NCBI RefSeq assembly: GCF_019931675.1
Contig: NZ_CP082922.1
Coordinates: 2,371,001 to 2,435,000 of the forward strand
Source: Nocardioides rotundus
Lineage (GTDB): Bacteria > Actinomycetota > Actinomycetes > Propionibacteriales > Nocardioidaceae
DNA length: 64,000 nucleotides
Direction: 5' to 3'
Made by a program: the position numbers and the translations under genes. Shown in pieces: positions 24,726 to 32,933 of the stretch. The notes beneath the pieces were generated by a model. The model searched no databases. It had not been told where the DNA came from and saw only the letters and a program-made list of their open reading frames with translations. Numbering within the stretch: position 1 is the first letter of the stretch; the number at the start of each line of letters is the position of its first letter.

Positions 24726-24757
24726 GGGGTTTCTGGGACCCAATCCGCGGCATAAGC
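24726..24757 (+). repeat. att-flanking block, left copy 3 (diverged)
   Basis: GGGGTTTCTGGGACCCAATC and following bases; diverged copy of the blocks at 3182 and 11247, about 98 bp from the tRNA 3' end. Confidence 0.55.
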
Positions 24758-24777
24758 GCAATGGGTTCAAAATGCTG

Positions 24778-24817
24778 AGTGGCCCCTGACTCGCGTTTCC
24801 GCAGGTCAGGGGCCACT
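24778..24817 (-). terminator. hairpin following the initiator tRNA
   Basis: Perfect 13-bp stem AGTGGCCCCTGAC (24778-24790) with GTCAGGGGCCACT (24805-24817). It starts 6 nt after the tRNA 3' end on the minus strand. No long U-tract follows, as is common in high-GC terminators. Confidence 0.75.
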
Positions 24818-24823
24818 TTCTTG

Positions 24824-24897
24824 TAGCGGGGGCAGGATTTGAACCTGCGACCTCTGGGTTATGAGCCCAGCGAGCTACCGAACTGCTCCACCCCGCG
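24824..24897 (-). tRNA. initiator tRNA-fMet (CAT anticodon)
   Basis: 74 nt, CCA not encoded. On the minus strand it begins CGCGGGGTGGAGCAG. The anticodon stem has the three G-C pairs of initiators (CTGGG-CTCATAA-CCCAG); T-arm GCAGG-TTCAAAT-CCTGC; acceptor ends CCCCGCT-A. Position 1 (C) faces U72, an unpaired first position as required of initiator tRNAs. Its 3' 35 nt are the core of the repeated att sites at 11345 and 3279. Confidence 0.97.
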
Positions 24898-24943
24898 TCG
24901 TGAGCACCACTTTACGGGGTCGGGGGTCGGAGCCCAAATCGGG

Positions 24944-25103
24944 GGTGGTCTCGACAGGCTCGACCAGCGACCCCCGGTGGTCTCGACAGGCTCGACCAGC
25001 GACCCCCGGTGGTCTCGACAGGCTCGACCAGCGACCCCCGGTGGTCTCGACAAGCTCGACCAGCGACGCCCAGTGGTCTCGACGGGCTCGACCAGCGAGA
25101 GGG
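24944..25103. repeat. five tandem 32-bp repeats
   Basis: Units at 24944, 24976, 25008, 25040 and 25072. Units 1-3 are identical, unit 4 has two changes and unit 5 is more diverged. Each contains TGGTCTCGAC-AG-GCTCGACCA, an imperfect palindrome. The array ends exactly at the stop codon of the UPF0182 gene (25104) and precedes the tRNA on the same strand. There are no spacers, so it is not CRISPR. Possible roles are transcript end or dispersed palindromic element. Confidence 0.9.
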
Positions 25104-28100
25104 CTACTCCCCGCCCTGGCCGCCATCACCGTTCCCGGAACCCTCGTCCTCGTCGGGCCGGGCGCCCGCCTCGGCGGCGAGCTCCTCGGCGCGCTGGACG
25201 TGCTCCTGAGCCTGCTCGAGGGCGGCGGCCCAGCCGGCGGTGTCGCCCTCGCGCTGCAGCCGGTCGGCCCGGCGGAACTGCCGGATCGCCTGCTGCAGCT
25301 CGGCGGCGACGGCGGAGTCGAGCGTGCCGGTCGGCGTACCCCCGGAGTCAGAGCCGGAGCCGGAGCCCGAGCCGGTCCCGGGCGCCTCCCCCAGGATGTC
25401 GTTGACCGCCTCCTCCAGGCTCGAGCCGAACCCGACCTTGTCGCCGAAGGAGACCACGACGAAGCGCAGCTGCGGGTAGTTGCCCTCGCCGCCGGTTCGG
25501 ATCGTGTAGATCGGCTGGACGTACATCAGCCCCTGGCCGACCGGCAGCGTGAGCAGGTTGCCGTAGTTCACCTTCGACGAGCCGTCGTTGGTGAAGCTCA
25601 GCAGCGCCGCCTTCACCGCGTCGTCGCCGGCGAAGTTGTTGCTGATCTGGCCGGGGCCGGGCACCTGCTGTCCGCCGCGCAGCGCGAGCAGCTGCATCCG
25701 CCCGTAGTTCTCCTCATCGGCCGCGTCCGCATTGACCGCGAGGAACGCAGCGAGGTTCGCCCGGTCCACGGGTGTGTAGACCGAGGTGAGGGAGAACTTC
25801 GGCTTGCCCTGGCTGCCGTCCTCGTTCGGCATCGACACCGAGAGCCGGTACGGCGGCTGCAGGCTGGTGTCGCTGTTGGGGTCCCGCGGGATCTGCCAGG
25901 CGTCGTTCTTCTGGTACCAGTCGTCGGCGCTGGTGACGTGGTACTGCTGCAGCTGATACCGCTGCACCTTGAACAGGTCCTCGGGGTAGCGCATGTGCGA
26001 GAGCAGGCTGTCCGGGATCGACGACTTCGGCCGCACGGTGCCGGGGAACGCCTTCTCCCACGCCTTGAGGATCGGGTCCTTCTCGTCCCACTCATACAGC
26101 GTCACGCTGCCGTCGTAGGCGTCGACCACGGCCTTCACCGCGTTGCGCATGTAGTTGATCTCGTCGGTCGGCACGGTGCGGAACGCCGTGTCGTTGCCGA
26201 GGGAGTCGCTGGTCATGTCCTCGACCGAGTCCTTGGCCGCCTGGGGGTACTGGTCGGTCGAGGTGTAGCCGTCGACGATCCAGACGATCTTCCCGTCCAC
26301 CATCGCCGGGAACGGGTCGCCGTCCACGGTCAGCCACGGGGCGGCCTTGCGCACCATCTGGGTCGGCTCGCGGTCGTAGAGGATCTTGGAGTTCTCGTTC
26401 ACCCGGCTGGACAGCACGATCGCCGGCTCGCTGAACTTCACGGCGTACAGCAGCTTGCGCCACAGGCTGCCCACGCCGACACCGCCGGTGCCCTCGTAGG
26501 TGCTGTAGTTCTCCCCGCCGGCGCCGCTCTCGCCCTCGGGCAGGTCCAGCTCGATGTCCTGGGCACCGTCGCGCTTGCCGACGATGGAGTACGTCGGGCT
26601 CTGCTCGCCGAAGTAGATCTGGCCGCGATACCCCGGCTTGCCGTTGGTGTCCTCGAAGCCCTCGTCGCCGGCCAGCTCGGTCAGCTGTCCGCGCGGCGGG
26701 ATGTCCTCCTCCGCCCACGCCAGGCCGCCGTCGCCCCGGTTGACCGCCTGGCTGTCGTTCGTCCGGTCCCGCTGGTTGCCATAGGCGGCGATCAGGCCGT
26801 AGCCGTGGGTGTAGACGGTGCGCAGGTTGTTCCAGTTCTGCGCGCTCTCGGGCAGGCCGGCCTGGTTGAGCTCGCGCACGGCGAGCACCACGTCGCGCTG
26901 CTCGCCGTCGATCGGGTAGCGGTCGACGTCGAGCACCGTGGGCACCGAGTAGTAGCCCTTGATCTGCTGGGTCTGCTCGAAGGTCTCGCTCACCAGCTTG
27001 GGGTCCACCAACCGGATGCCGGCGGCCAGCGCGTCGTCGCGCAGCTGGTCCTCCTCCACCTCCACCGACCCGCGGTAGGAGGTCTCCTCGACGTCGTTGA
27101 TGTCATACGCCGTCCGGGTGGCGTCGATGTTGGCCTGGATGTAGGGCTGCTCCTTGTCCCCCTCCGACGGAGCGACCTGGAAGCGCTGGACCACACCGGG
27201 CCACACCATCCCGAGCAGGATCGCGGAGAGCGCGAGCAGGGCCACGCCCACGGTGGGCAGCATCCAGTTCCGCCGCCACAGGTTCACCAGGAACAGCACC
27301 GCGCAGATCAGCGCGATCCCGGCCAGGATGTTGTGCGCCGGGATGACCGCGTGCTCGTCGGTGTAGGTCACCCCGTCGATCAGCCCGCCCGAGGCACTGA
27401 GGGTGTCGTAGCGGTCCAGCCAGTAGTCCACCGCCTTGGCGAGCACGAAGATCGCCACCAGGACGGACACCTGGGCCTGCGCCCCCGGGGAGAAGCGATC
27501 GTTGCGGGTGACGAACTGGATCCCGCCGAACAGGTAGTGCACCAGCACCGCGGCCAGCAGTGCCACCACGGCGGTGGCCATGACGAAGTCGGTGAGGAAG
27601 TGGTACCAGGGCAGGTCGAAGACGTAGAAGCCGGCGTCCTTCTTGAACCACTGGTCCCGGGTGCCGAACGACCCGCCGTTGCGCCACAGCAGGTAGGTCC
27701 GCCAGTTCCCCGCGGCCGACGTACCGGCGAAGCTGCCCAGCAGCAGCGAGACGCCGACCAGCAGCACCCACCGGATTGGCAGCACCGCGTCGCGGTAGCG
27801 CTCCAGCCCGAGCTGGTCGGGCCCGCCCGGGCGGAACGCCGGCCGGAGCCGGTAGGCGACGACCATCGACCCGCCCACGGCCAGGGCCATGAGCGCGCCG
27901 AAGACCAGGAACAGCCCGACGCGCGTCCAGATCAGGGTGGAGAAGACCGAGGAGAAGCCGATCGAGCCGTACCACAGCCGCTCGGTCCACAGCGACGAGA
28001 ACGCCGTCACGCCGATGAACAGCGCGAGCAGCACACCCACGGTGATGAGCAGGGCGCGCGGCCGCCGGCTGGGCGCGGCAGGCGGCGCAGGGCGGCCACC

Positions 28101-28145
28101 TCCCGGGCGGCGCGGTGGCACGTCGTCGAAGAACGGGTTGCTCAC
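25104..28145 (-). CDS. UPF0182 family membrane protein
   Basis: 1013 residues. About seven membrane helices in the first 330 residues (first at 30-50), then a large extracytoplasmic domain, and an acidic Gly/Ser-rich tail (EAPGTGSGSGSGSDSGG) before a final helix and acidic end. Full-length family member, orthologous by position to M. tuberculosis Rv3193c. GTG start overlaps the stop of the PPA1309 gene. Function unknown. Confidence 0.95.
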   Translation of the reverse strand: MSNPFFDDVPPRRPGGGRPAPPAAPSRRPRALLITVGVLLALFIGVTAFSSLWTERLWYGSIGFSSVFSTLIWTRVGLFLVFGALMALAVGGSMVVAYRLRPAFRPGGPDQLGLERYRDAVLPIRWVLLVGVSLLLGSFAGTSAAGNWRTYLLWRNGGSFGTRDQWFKKDAGFYVFDLPWYHFLTDFVMATAVVALLAAVLVHYLFGGIQFVTRNDRFSPGAQAQVSVLVAIFVLAKAVDYWLDRYDTLSASGGLIDGVTYTDEHAVIPAHNILAGIALICAVLFLVNLWRRNWMLPTVGVALLALSAILLGMVWPGVVQRFQVAPSEGDKEQPYIQANIDATRTAYDINDVEETSYRGSVEVEEDQLRDDALAAGIRLVDPKLVSETFEQTQQIKGYYSVPTVLDVDRYPIDGEQRDVVLAVRELNQAGLPESAQNWNNLRTVYTHGYGLIAAYGNQRDRTNDSQAVNRGDGGLAWAEEDIPPRGQLTELAGDEGFEDTNGKPGYRGQIYFGEQSPTYSIVGKRDGAQDIELDLPEGESGAGGENYSTYEGTGGVGVGSLWRKLLYAVKFSEPAIVLSSRVNENSKILYDREPTQMVRKAAPWLTVDGDPFPAMVDGKIVWIVDGYTSTDQYPQAAKDSVEDMTSDSLGNDTAFRTVPTDEINYMRNAVKAVVDAYDGSVTLYEWDEKDPILKAWEKAFPGTVRPKSSIPDSLLSHMRYPEDLFKVQRYQLQQYHVTSADDWYQKNDAWQIPRDPNSDTSLQPPYRLSVSMPNEDGSQGKPKFSLTSVYTPVDRANLAAFLAVNADAADEENYGRMQLLALRGGQQVPGPGQISNNFAGDDAVKAALLSFTNDGSSKVNYGNLLTLPVGQGLMYVQPIYTIRTGGEGNYPQLRFVVVSFGDKVGFGSSLEEAVNDILGEAPGTGSGSGSGSDSGGTPTGTLDSAVAAELQQAIRQFRRADRLQREGDTAGWAAALEQAQEHVQRAEELAAEAGARPDEDEGSGNGDGGQGGE

Positions 28146-28708
28146 GCGGGAGGCTCCTCGGTCAAGGTGGCGGCCAGCAGGTCCAGGAGGGCGGGCACCA
28201 GGTCGGCGCCACCCACCACGGACCGGTCGTCATCGTGGGAGCGCAGGCGGAGGACGGAGTACGCCGTCCCGCCGCGCAGCGCCCCGGCGGCGATCCGGAC
28301 CTCCTGGCGGTCCGGGTGCTCGGCAGCGAACTCCGCCGCCGCGCCGGCCTCGTCGGGCAGGTTGTCCTCCGCGTCGGGAGGGAGCACGAGCCGCTCGAGC
28401 ACCGCGGCGCAGCCCCTGACGGCCGCCGGCCACTCGACCGACTGCAGCACCGTCTCCAACGGCTCACCGTCCGCGGGGAGCTCCTGCTCGACGGGAGTCA
28501 GGTGGCCCGCCGGCAGGTCGCCCTCGATCCCGAGCGCCTCGGCCAGGCCGGGCTCGCGCATCAACAGGTCGGCGGTGGGGACGAGCGCGTAGAGCCGCGC
28601 CGGCTGGTCCCAGCCCCCGGAGGCGACGTGCGCCTCCACCTCACGCAGTGCCGCCTCGAGGGCGAACTCCGCCTGGAGGGGGCGCTGCTCGTCGCCCTGC
28701 TCGGTCAC
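28142..28708 (-). CDS. PPA1309 family protein
   Basis: 188 residues, soluble, acidic. It resembles the actinobacterial PPA1309 family, which lies between the YlbL-like protease and UPF0182 genes. GTG 28708 is chosen for a very strong AAGGAGG 4 nt upstream. Both ends overlap neighbours by 4 bp (GTGA), indicating an operon. No catalytic motif seen. Confidence 0.85.
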   Translation of the reverse strand: MTEQGDEQRPLQAEFALEAALREVEAHVASGGWDQPARLYALVPTADLLMREPGLAEALGIEGDLPAGHLTPVEQELPADGEPLETVLQSVEWPAAVRGCAAVLERLVLPPDAEDNLPDEAGAAAEFAAEHPDRQEVRIAAGALRGGTAYSVLRLRSHDDDRSVVGGADLVPALLDLLAATLTEEPPA

Positions 28709-29757
28709 GCTGCCTCCTTGCTGCACCGCGGGAGCGGCGCGTCGGGGTTCTCGGTCCACTTCTCGACGGCCTGCACCGCCGCGCTCATCGTGGGGGTGCG
28801 CACCAGGCGCATGTCCCCCGCGGGCGCGCTCAGCGCCTCGGCGCAGTTGTCCGGGGGCACCAGAAAGAGCCGTGCCCCGGCCTCCTCTGCCGCCACGATC
28901 TTCTGCTGGATCCCGCCGATCGGCCCGACCCGGCCCTCGGGGTCGATCGTGCCCGTGCCGGCCACGGTCCGGGAGCCGGTCAGCGAGCCGGGCGTCAGTA
29001 CGTCATAGACCCCCAGGGAGAACATCAGCCCGGCGCTGGGCCCGCCGATGTTGGGGTCGAGGGCGACGGAGACGTCGAACGGGAAGTCGAAGCCGATGCC
29101 CGGCACCACCCCCACCTTGGGGCCGTCCGGGGTGCTCTTCGGCGTCACCGAGACGGTCCGGCGCTCCGAGCCGCGCTGCACGACGAACTCCAGCGGGGTG
29201 CCGGCCTCGGCGCCGCCCACGGCGGTGAAGACGTCCTCGACGGTGCGGATCCTCGTGTCCCCGATCCGGAGCAGCTGGTCGCGGACCTTCAGCTTCCCGT
29301 CCGCGGGCATGCCCTCGGTCACCGCGAGGACCTCGGCGGTCTGCGGGACGTCGTACCCCATCTCGGTCATCGCGACCGCCACCGCGGTGTCCTGGGAGGA
29401 GACCATCTGGGCCGACGAGCGCTGGTCGGCGTCCTCCTGCGTCTGGTTGTCGGGGTAGACGGTGTCGTAGGGGTAGAGGGCGTCCTCGGGGTCCAGCCAC
29501 GCGTCCAGGGCCGTGAAGACGCCGACGCCGCCGTCGGGCGGGCTGACGTAGACCGTGGTCAGCCGCAGCTGTCCGTCGTCGCGGTAGGTGCGGTGCCCCT
29601 GGACCGTGATGATCTCCTCCCCGTCCTCGGCGCCGAGGACGTCGACGGTGAGCCCGGGCTGGTAGCGCACGTAGGGCACCTTCACCAACGCGGCGGTGGC
29701 GATCAGCGCAGCCAGCAGCGGCGCGGCGACGACCGCGGCGATCAGGCGCTGGCTCAT
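28705..29757 (-). CDS. YlbL-type PDZ / Lon-like serine protease
   Basis: 350 residues. N-terminal membrane anchor (8-27), a PDZ-like domain (about 135-210, LAVTEGMPADGKLKVRDQLLRIGD), then an S16 Lon-like protease domain with catalytic Ser in NIGGPSAGLMFSLGVYD and Lys in GPIGGIQQKIVAAEEAGA. Membrane-anchored, with the protease domain outside. Orthologous by position to Rv3194c. Substrate unknown. Confidence 0.93.
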   Translation of the reverse strand: MSQRLIAAVVAAPLLAALIATAALVKVPYVRYQPGLTVDVLGAEDGEEIITVQGHRTYRDDGQLRLTTVYVSPPDGGVGVFTALDAWLDPEDALYPYDTVYPDNQTQEDADQRSSAQMVSSQDTAVAVAMTEMGYDVPQTAEVLAVTEGMPADGKLKVRDQLLRIGDTRIRTVEDVFTAVGGAEAGTPLEFVVQRGSERRTVSVTPKSTPDGPKVGVVPGIGFDFPFDVSVALDPNIGGPSAGLMFSLGVYDVLTPGSLTGSRTVAGTGTIDPEGRVGPIGGIQQKIVAAEEAGARLFLVPPDNCAEALSAPAGDMRLVRTPTMSAAVQAVEKWTENPDAPLPRCSKEAA

Positions 29758-29803
29758 GGACGAAGCCTCTCACCTTCGGGCAAGCAGGCGAGGAGGGCCC
29801 TCG

Positions 29804-30055
29804 TCAGCCCGCGCGACGCTCGTCGGCGCCGTTCACCCGCGAGGGGCGTACGGCGATCCCGCGACTCCGGTCGCGCGGCGGCGGCGCGGTCGCGTGCCGG
29901 GTGATCGGCCGGCCGCTCTCCAGGGCCCGCGCCAGCCGCGCGGCGGCCGCCTCGCGATCCACCTCCACGGTGCGCTCCCGGCCCAGCCAGCCGACCCACA
30001 GCATGGCCACGAACGCCACGACGACGGGGGGCGCCAGCCACCACAGGATCTCCAC
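29804..30055 (-). CDS. small membrane-anchored hypothetical protein
   Basis: 83 residues from GTG 30055 (alternative GTG 30076). One N-terminal helix (ILWWLAPPVVVAFVAMLWVG), a short linker, and a basic cytoplasmic tail. Lies between moaE and the PDZ protease on the same strand (45 and 46 bp gaps). No recognised domain. Coding supported by frame position and conserved operon-like placement. Confidence 0.65.
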   Translation of the reverse strand: MEILWWLAPPVVVAFVAMLWVGWLGRERTVEVDREAAAARLARALESGRPITRHATAPPPRDRSRGIAVRPSRVNGADERRAG

Positions 30056-30100
30056 GGGTGCGAGCCTACGGATCACCGGTGCGCCACGGCGCGCGACACG

Positions 30101-30523
30101 CTAGGGGGTGCCGACCCACTCCTCGCTGCCGTCGCCGAAGCGCTGGTGCTTCCAGATCGGCACCTCGTCCTTGAGCGTGTCGATGAGCGCACGGGAGGCG
30201 TCGAACGCCTCACCGCGGTGCGCCCCGGTGGTGGCGACGATGACGGCGACGTCGCCGATCGCCAGGGTCCCGACCCGGTGCACCGCGGCGACCCCGTGCA
30301 CGTCGTACTCCGCGGCGACGCGCTCGCAGACCTCGCGCATCCGGTCCAGCGCCGTCGGGTGGGCGGTGTAGTCCAGCCCGTCGACGCTCTTGCCGCCGTC
30401 ATGGTCGCGGACCCGCCCCACGAACAGGGTCAGCCCGCCGGTCGTGTCGTCATCCAGCGAGGCCACCACCTCGGCGACGTCGAGGGGGGTCTCGCGGATC
30501 TCGCAGAGCCGGATCTGGGTCAC
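30101..30523 (-). CDS. moaE: molybdopterin synthase catalytic subunit MoaE
   Basis: 140 residues, the family length. Motifs: GGLTLFVGRVRDHDGGKSV, HRVGTLAIGDVAVIVATTGAHRGEAF, and the C-terminal DEVPIWKHQRFGDGSEEWVG that holds the catalytic lysines. MoaE transfers sulfur from MoaD thiocarboxylate to precursor Z. GTG 30523 matches the normal N-terminus; the longer frame to 30712 was rejected. moaD is not nearby, but moeZ, which sulfurates MoaD-type carriers, is in this window at 51681. Confidence 0.93.
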   Translation of the reverse strand: MTQIRLCEIRETPLDVAEVVASLDDDTTGGLTLFVGRVRDHDGGKSVDGLDYTAHPTALDRMREVCERVAAEYDVHGVAAVHRVGTLAIGDVAVIVATTGAHRGEAFDASRALIDTLKDEVPIWKHQRFGDGSEEWVGTP

Positions 30524-30569
30524 GTCGGCGAGCCTACGCGCCGTGGAGGAGGCGGGTACGGTGGAGGAC

Positions 30570-31967
30570 ATGGATGACAACGCCGACAAGCGACCCGGCG
30601 AGGGCCCCGACGACGAGCAGAACCCGTTCAAGGGCACCCCGTTCGAGCAGCTCTTCGGCATGCTCGGCGGGCTGGGCGGAGCGCCCGGCGCCCACCGTCC
30701 GGCGGGGTTCATGCCGCCGGCCGGCGCGGGCGGCCAGATGCCCGACCTGTCGGGGCTGATCGGGCAGTTCCAGGCGATGATGCAGCCCTACGACGGCCCG
30801 GTGAACTGGAACCTCGCGCTCGACACCGCGCGCAAGGTCGCCGCCCAGGAGGCCGACCCGACCCCCGGCCAGGACGCGAGGACCGCGGTCGCCGACGCCG
30901 TCCGGCTCGCGGACCACTGGCTGGACGAGACCACCGAGTTCACCGCCGGTGTGACCGGCACCGCCGCCTGGAGCCGCGCGGACTGGCTGGTCAACACCAT
31001 GGAGGTCTGGAAGGGCCTGGTCACCCCGGTCGCCGAGCGCGCCACGGGGATGCTGTCGGACAACCTGCCCGAGGAGGCCCAGCAGATGGCCGGTCCCCTG
31101 CTGGGGATGCTCGGCAAGGCCACCGGGTCGATGGTCGCGATGCAGATGGGCCAGGCGCTCGGCGGTCTCGCCGGCGAGGTCCTCACCGCCTCCGACATCG
31201 GCCTGCCCCTGGGCCCGACGGGCACGGCCGCGCTGGTCCCGACCAACGTCGCCGCCTTCGCCGACGGCCTGGACGTCGAGCACGACGACGTGCTGCTCTA
31301 CCTCGCGCTCCGCGAGGCGGCCCACCAGCGACTGTTCGCCAACGTGCCGTGGCTGCGCGACCACCTGATCGGCGCGGTCACCGACTTCGCCCGAGGCATC
31401 GAGATCGACGTCTCGGGGATGCAGGAGCAGATCCAGGGGCTCAACCCGATGGACCCCGCAGCCTTCCAGCAGGCGATGGAGGGCGGGCTCTTCGACCCGC
31501 GCACCTCGCCCCAGCAGAAGGCCGCCCTCGAGCGGCTGGAGACCACGCTGGCACTGGTCGAGGGCTGGGTCGACGAGGTCGTCGGTCAGGCGACCGCGCA
31601 GCGGATGCCCGCGGCGGGCAAGCTCGCCGAGGCGGTCCGCCGCCGTCGTGCGGCCGGCGGCCCGGCGGAGCAGGCCTTCGCCCAGCTGGTCGGGCTCGAG
31701 CTGCGGCCGCGCCGGCTCCGCGACGCCTCCACCCTGTGGGGCTCGCTGCGGGACCGGCAGGGCGCGGAGGCGCGCGACGGCGTGTGGATGTCGCCGCACC
31801 TGCTGCCCACCGCCGCGGACCTCGACGACCCGCTGGGGTTCCGGGAGGGCGCCACCGCGCCCGAGCAGCTGTCGGAGGCCGACTTCGACGCCGAGCTGTC
31901 CAAGCTCCTCGACGAGGGCATGGGCGGGGCGTCCGAGGGGCCGACGGAGCCCGGCACCGACTCGTGA
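30570..31967 (+). CDS. zinc-dependent metalloprotease-like protein, DUF2342 family
   Basis: 465 residues. Gly/Pro/Met-rich N-terminus, then the DUF2342/F420-biosynthesis-associated zincin-like fold with REAAHQRLFANVPWLRDHL near residue 250. The pattern E-A-A-H replaces HExxH, as in this family. Orthologous by position to Rv3195. ATG 30570 with GGAGG just upstream. Overlaps the NUDIX gene start (GTGA). Catalysis not demonstrated to my knowledge. Confidence 0.9.
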   Translation: MDDNADKRPGEGPDDEQNPFKGTPFEQLFGMLGGLGGAPGAHRPAGFMPPAGAGGQMPDLSGLIGQFQAMMQPYDGPVNWNLALDTARKVAAQEADPTPGQDARTAVADAVRLADHWLDETTEFTAGVTGTAAWSRADWLVNTMEVWKGLVTPVAERATGMLSDNLPEEAQQMAGPLLGMLGKATGSMVAMQMGQALGGLAGEVLTASDIGLPLGPTGTAALVPTNVAAFADGLDVEHDDVLLYLALREAAHQRLFANVPWLRDHLIGAVTDFARGIEIDVSGMQEQIQGLNPMDPAAFQQAMEGGLFDPRTSPQQKAALERLETTLALVEGWVDEVVGQATAQRMPAAGKLAEAVRRRRAAGGPAEQAFAQLVGLELRPRRLRDASTLWGSLRDRQGAEARDGVWMSPHLLPTAADLDDPLGFREGATAPEQLSEADFDAELSKLLDEGMGGASEGPTEPGTDS

Positions 31968-32524
31968 GCCGGCTGCACGCCGACGCGCTCGGGGTGCTCT
32001 CGGCATGGGAGCCGCCGACCGCGGAGCAGGCTCGCCTGCGCGACCGGTACGTCGCCCACCTCGACCGTCACCCCGACGGGATGACCCGCGCCTGCTTCCC
32101 CGACCACCTCACCGCAGGGACCCTGGTCCTCTCCGCCGACGGCGACGCGGTCCTGCTCAACCTGCACCGCAAGGCCGGCCGCTGGTTCCACTTCGGCGGC
32201 CACTGCGAGGACGGCGACGACTCGCTCGCCGCGGTCGCCGAGCGGGAGGCGCGGGAGGAGTCCGGTCTCGACGGTCTCGGGGTGACCGTCGTACCCCTCC
32301 AGCTGTCCGAGCACACGGTGGCCTTCTGCGACCCGCGCGGACCGGTGCAGCACCTCGACGTCCGCTACGCCGCGATCGCCCCCGAGGGCGCCGTGCCCGC
32401 GACGAGTGAGGAGTCGCTGGACGTGCGCTGGTGGCGGCTGGACGACCCGGATCTTCCCGACCTGGAGCCGGAGCTGCTCGAGCTCGCGGCGCTGGCGCGC
32501 GACGCTCTGCTCCCTCGGGGCTGA
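31964..32524 (+). CDS. NUDIX hydrolase
   Basis: 186 residues with Nudix box GGHCEDGDDSLAAVAEREAR followed by EESGL (G-x5-E-x7-REUXEEXGU). Probably hydrolyses a nucleoside diphosphate derivative; substrate unknown. GTG start overlaps the DUF2342 stop. Confidence 0.92.
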   Translation: MSRLHADALGVLSAWEPPTAEQARLRDRYVAHLDRHPDGMTRACFPDHLTAGTLVLSADGDAVLLNLHRKAGRWFHFGGHCEDGDDSLAAVAEREAREESGLDGLGVTVVPLQLSEHTVAFCDPRGPVQHLDVRYAAIAPEGAVPATSEESLDVRWWRLDDPDLPDLEPELLELAALARDALLPRG

Positions 32525-32532
32525 GCCCGCAC

Positions 32533-32895
32533 TCAGTCGTCCCGGTCGGGCCCCGGCGGCGCCTCCATGTTCCAGGCGTCGGACCAGCCCAGCAGGTAGC
32601 CCTGCGCCCGCTCGGCCCGGGGGTATCGGTTGACCCATGCCCAGAAGCTCTCGTCGTGGCCGGGCTCGAGGAAGTGCGCGAGCTCGTGCACGATCACGTA
32701 GTCGACCACCCAGCGCGGCATCCCCTCCAGCCGACGCGACAGCCGGATGGCCCGGTCGCCCGGGCTGCAGGACCCCCACCGCGACTGCTGGTTGTCCACC
32801 CAGCGCACCGACTCCGGCGTCGCCATCCCGCCGAACCAGTCGTCGTTCAGGCGCACCGCACGCGCCAGCAGGTCGGGGTCCGAGGGGGCCGGCAT
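32533..32895 (-). CDS. YgjP-like (M48-type) metallopeptidase domain protein
   Basis: 120 residues. HELAHFLEPGHDESFW is the zinc-binding HExxH plus downstream His of the YgjP/WLM group; SRWGSCSPGDRAIRLSRRL upstream is also typical. Shorter than E. coli YgjP but normal for actinobacterial members. Converges on the NUDIX gene (8 bp). Function unknown. Confidence 0.9.
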   Translation of the reverse strand: MPAPSDPDLLARAVRLNDDWFGGMATPESVRWVDNQQSRWGSCSPGDRAIRLSRRLEGMPRWVVDYVIVHELAHFLEPGHDESFWAWVNRYPRAERAQGYLLGWSDAWNMEAPPGPDRDD

Positions 32896-32933
32896 GGCCC
32901 CACGCTAGCGGCTGCGCGACCCGCTCGCCGGGC

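Larger units (their letters stand above)
11380..24823. mobile_element. putative integrative unit carrying metal-resistance genes
   Basis: About 13.4 kb between the middle att copy and the intact initiator tRNA gene. It contains an ISL3-family insertion, sulP/merR, the arsenic cluster and a YefM-YoeB pair next to the tRNA. No integrase or conjugation gene is present. Loss of the integrase, or mobilisation by another element, is inferred. Confidence 0.6.

Noticed and set aside
1..24823. Integrase or conjugation genes in the island
   Set aside because: I looked for tyrosine/serine recombinase and FtsK/relaxase signatures in all the accessory frames and found none; only the ISL3 transposase is present.
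24944..25103. CRISPR array
   Set aside because: Repeats are directly adjacent with no unique spacers and no cas genes.
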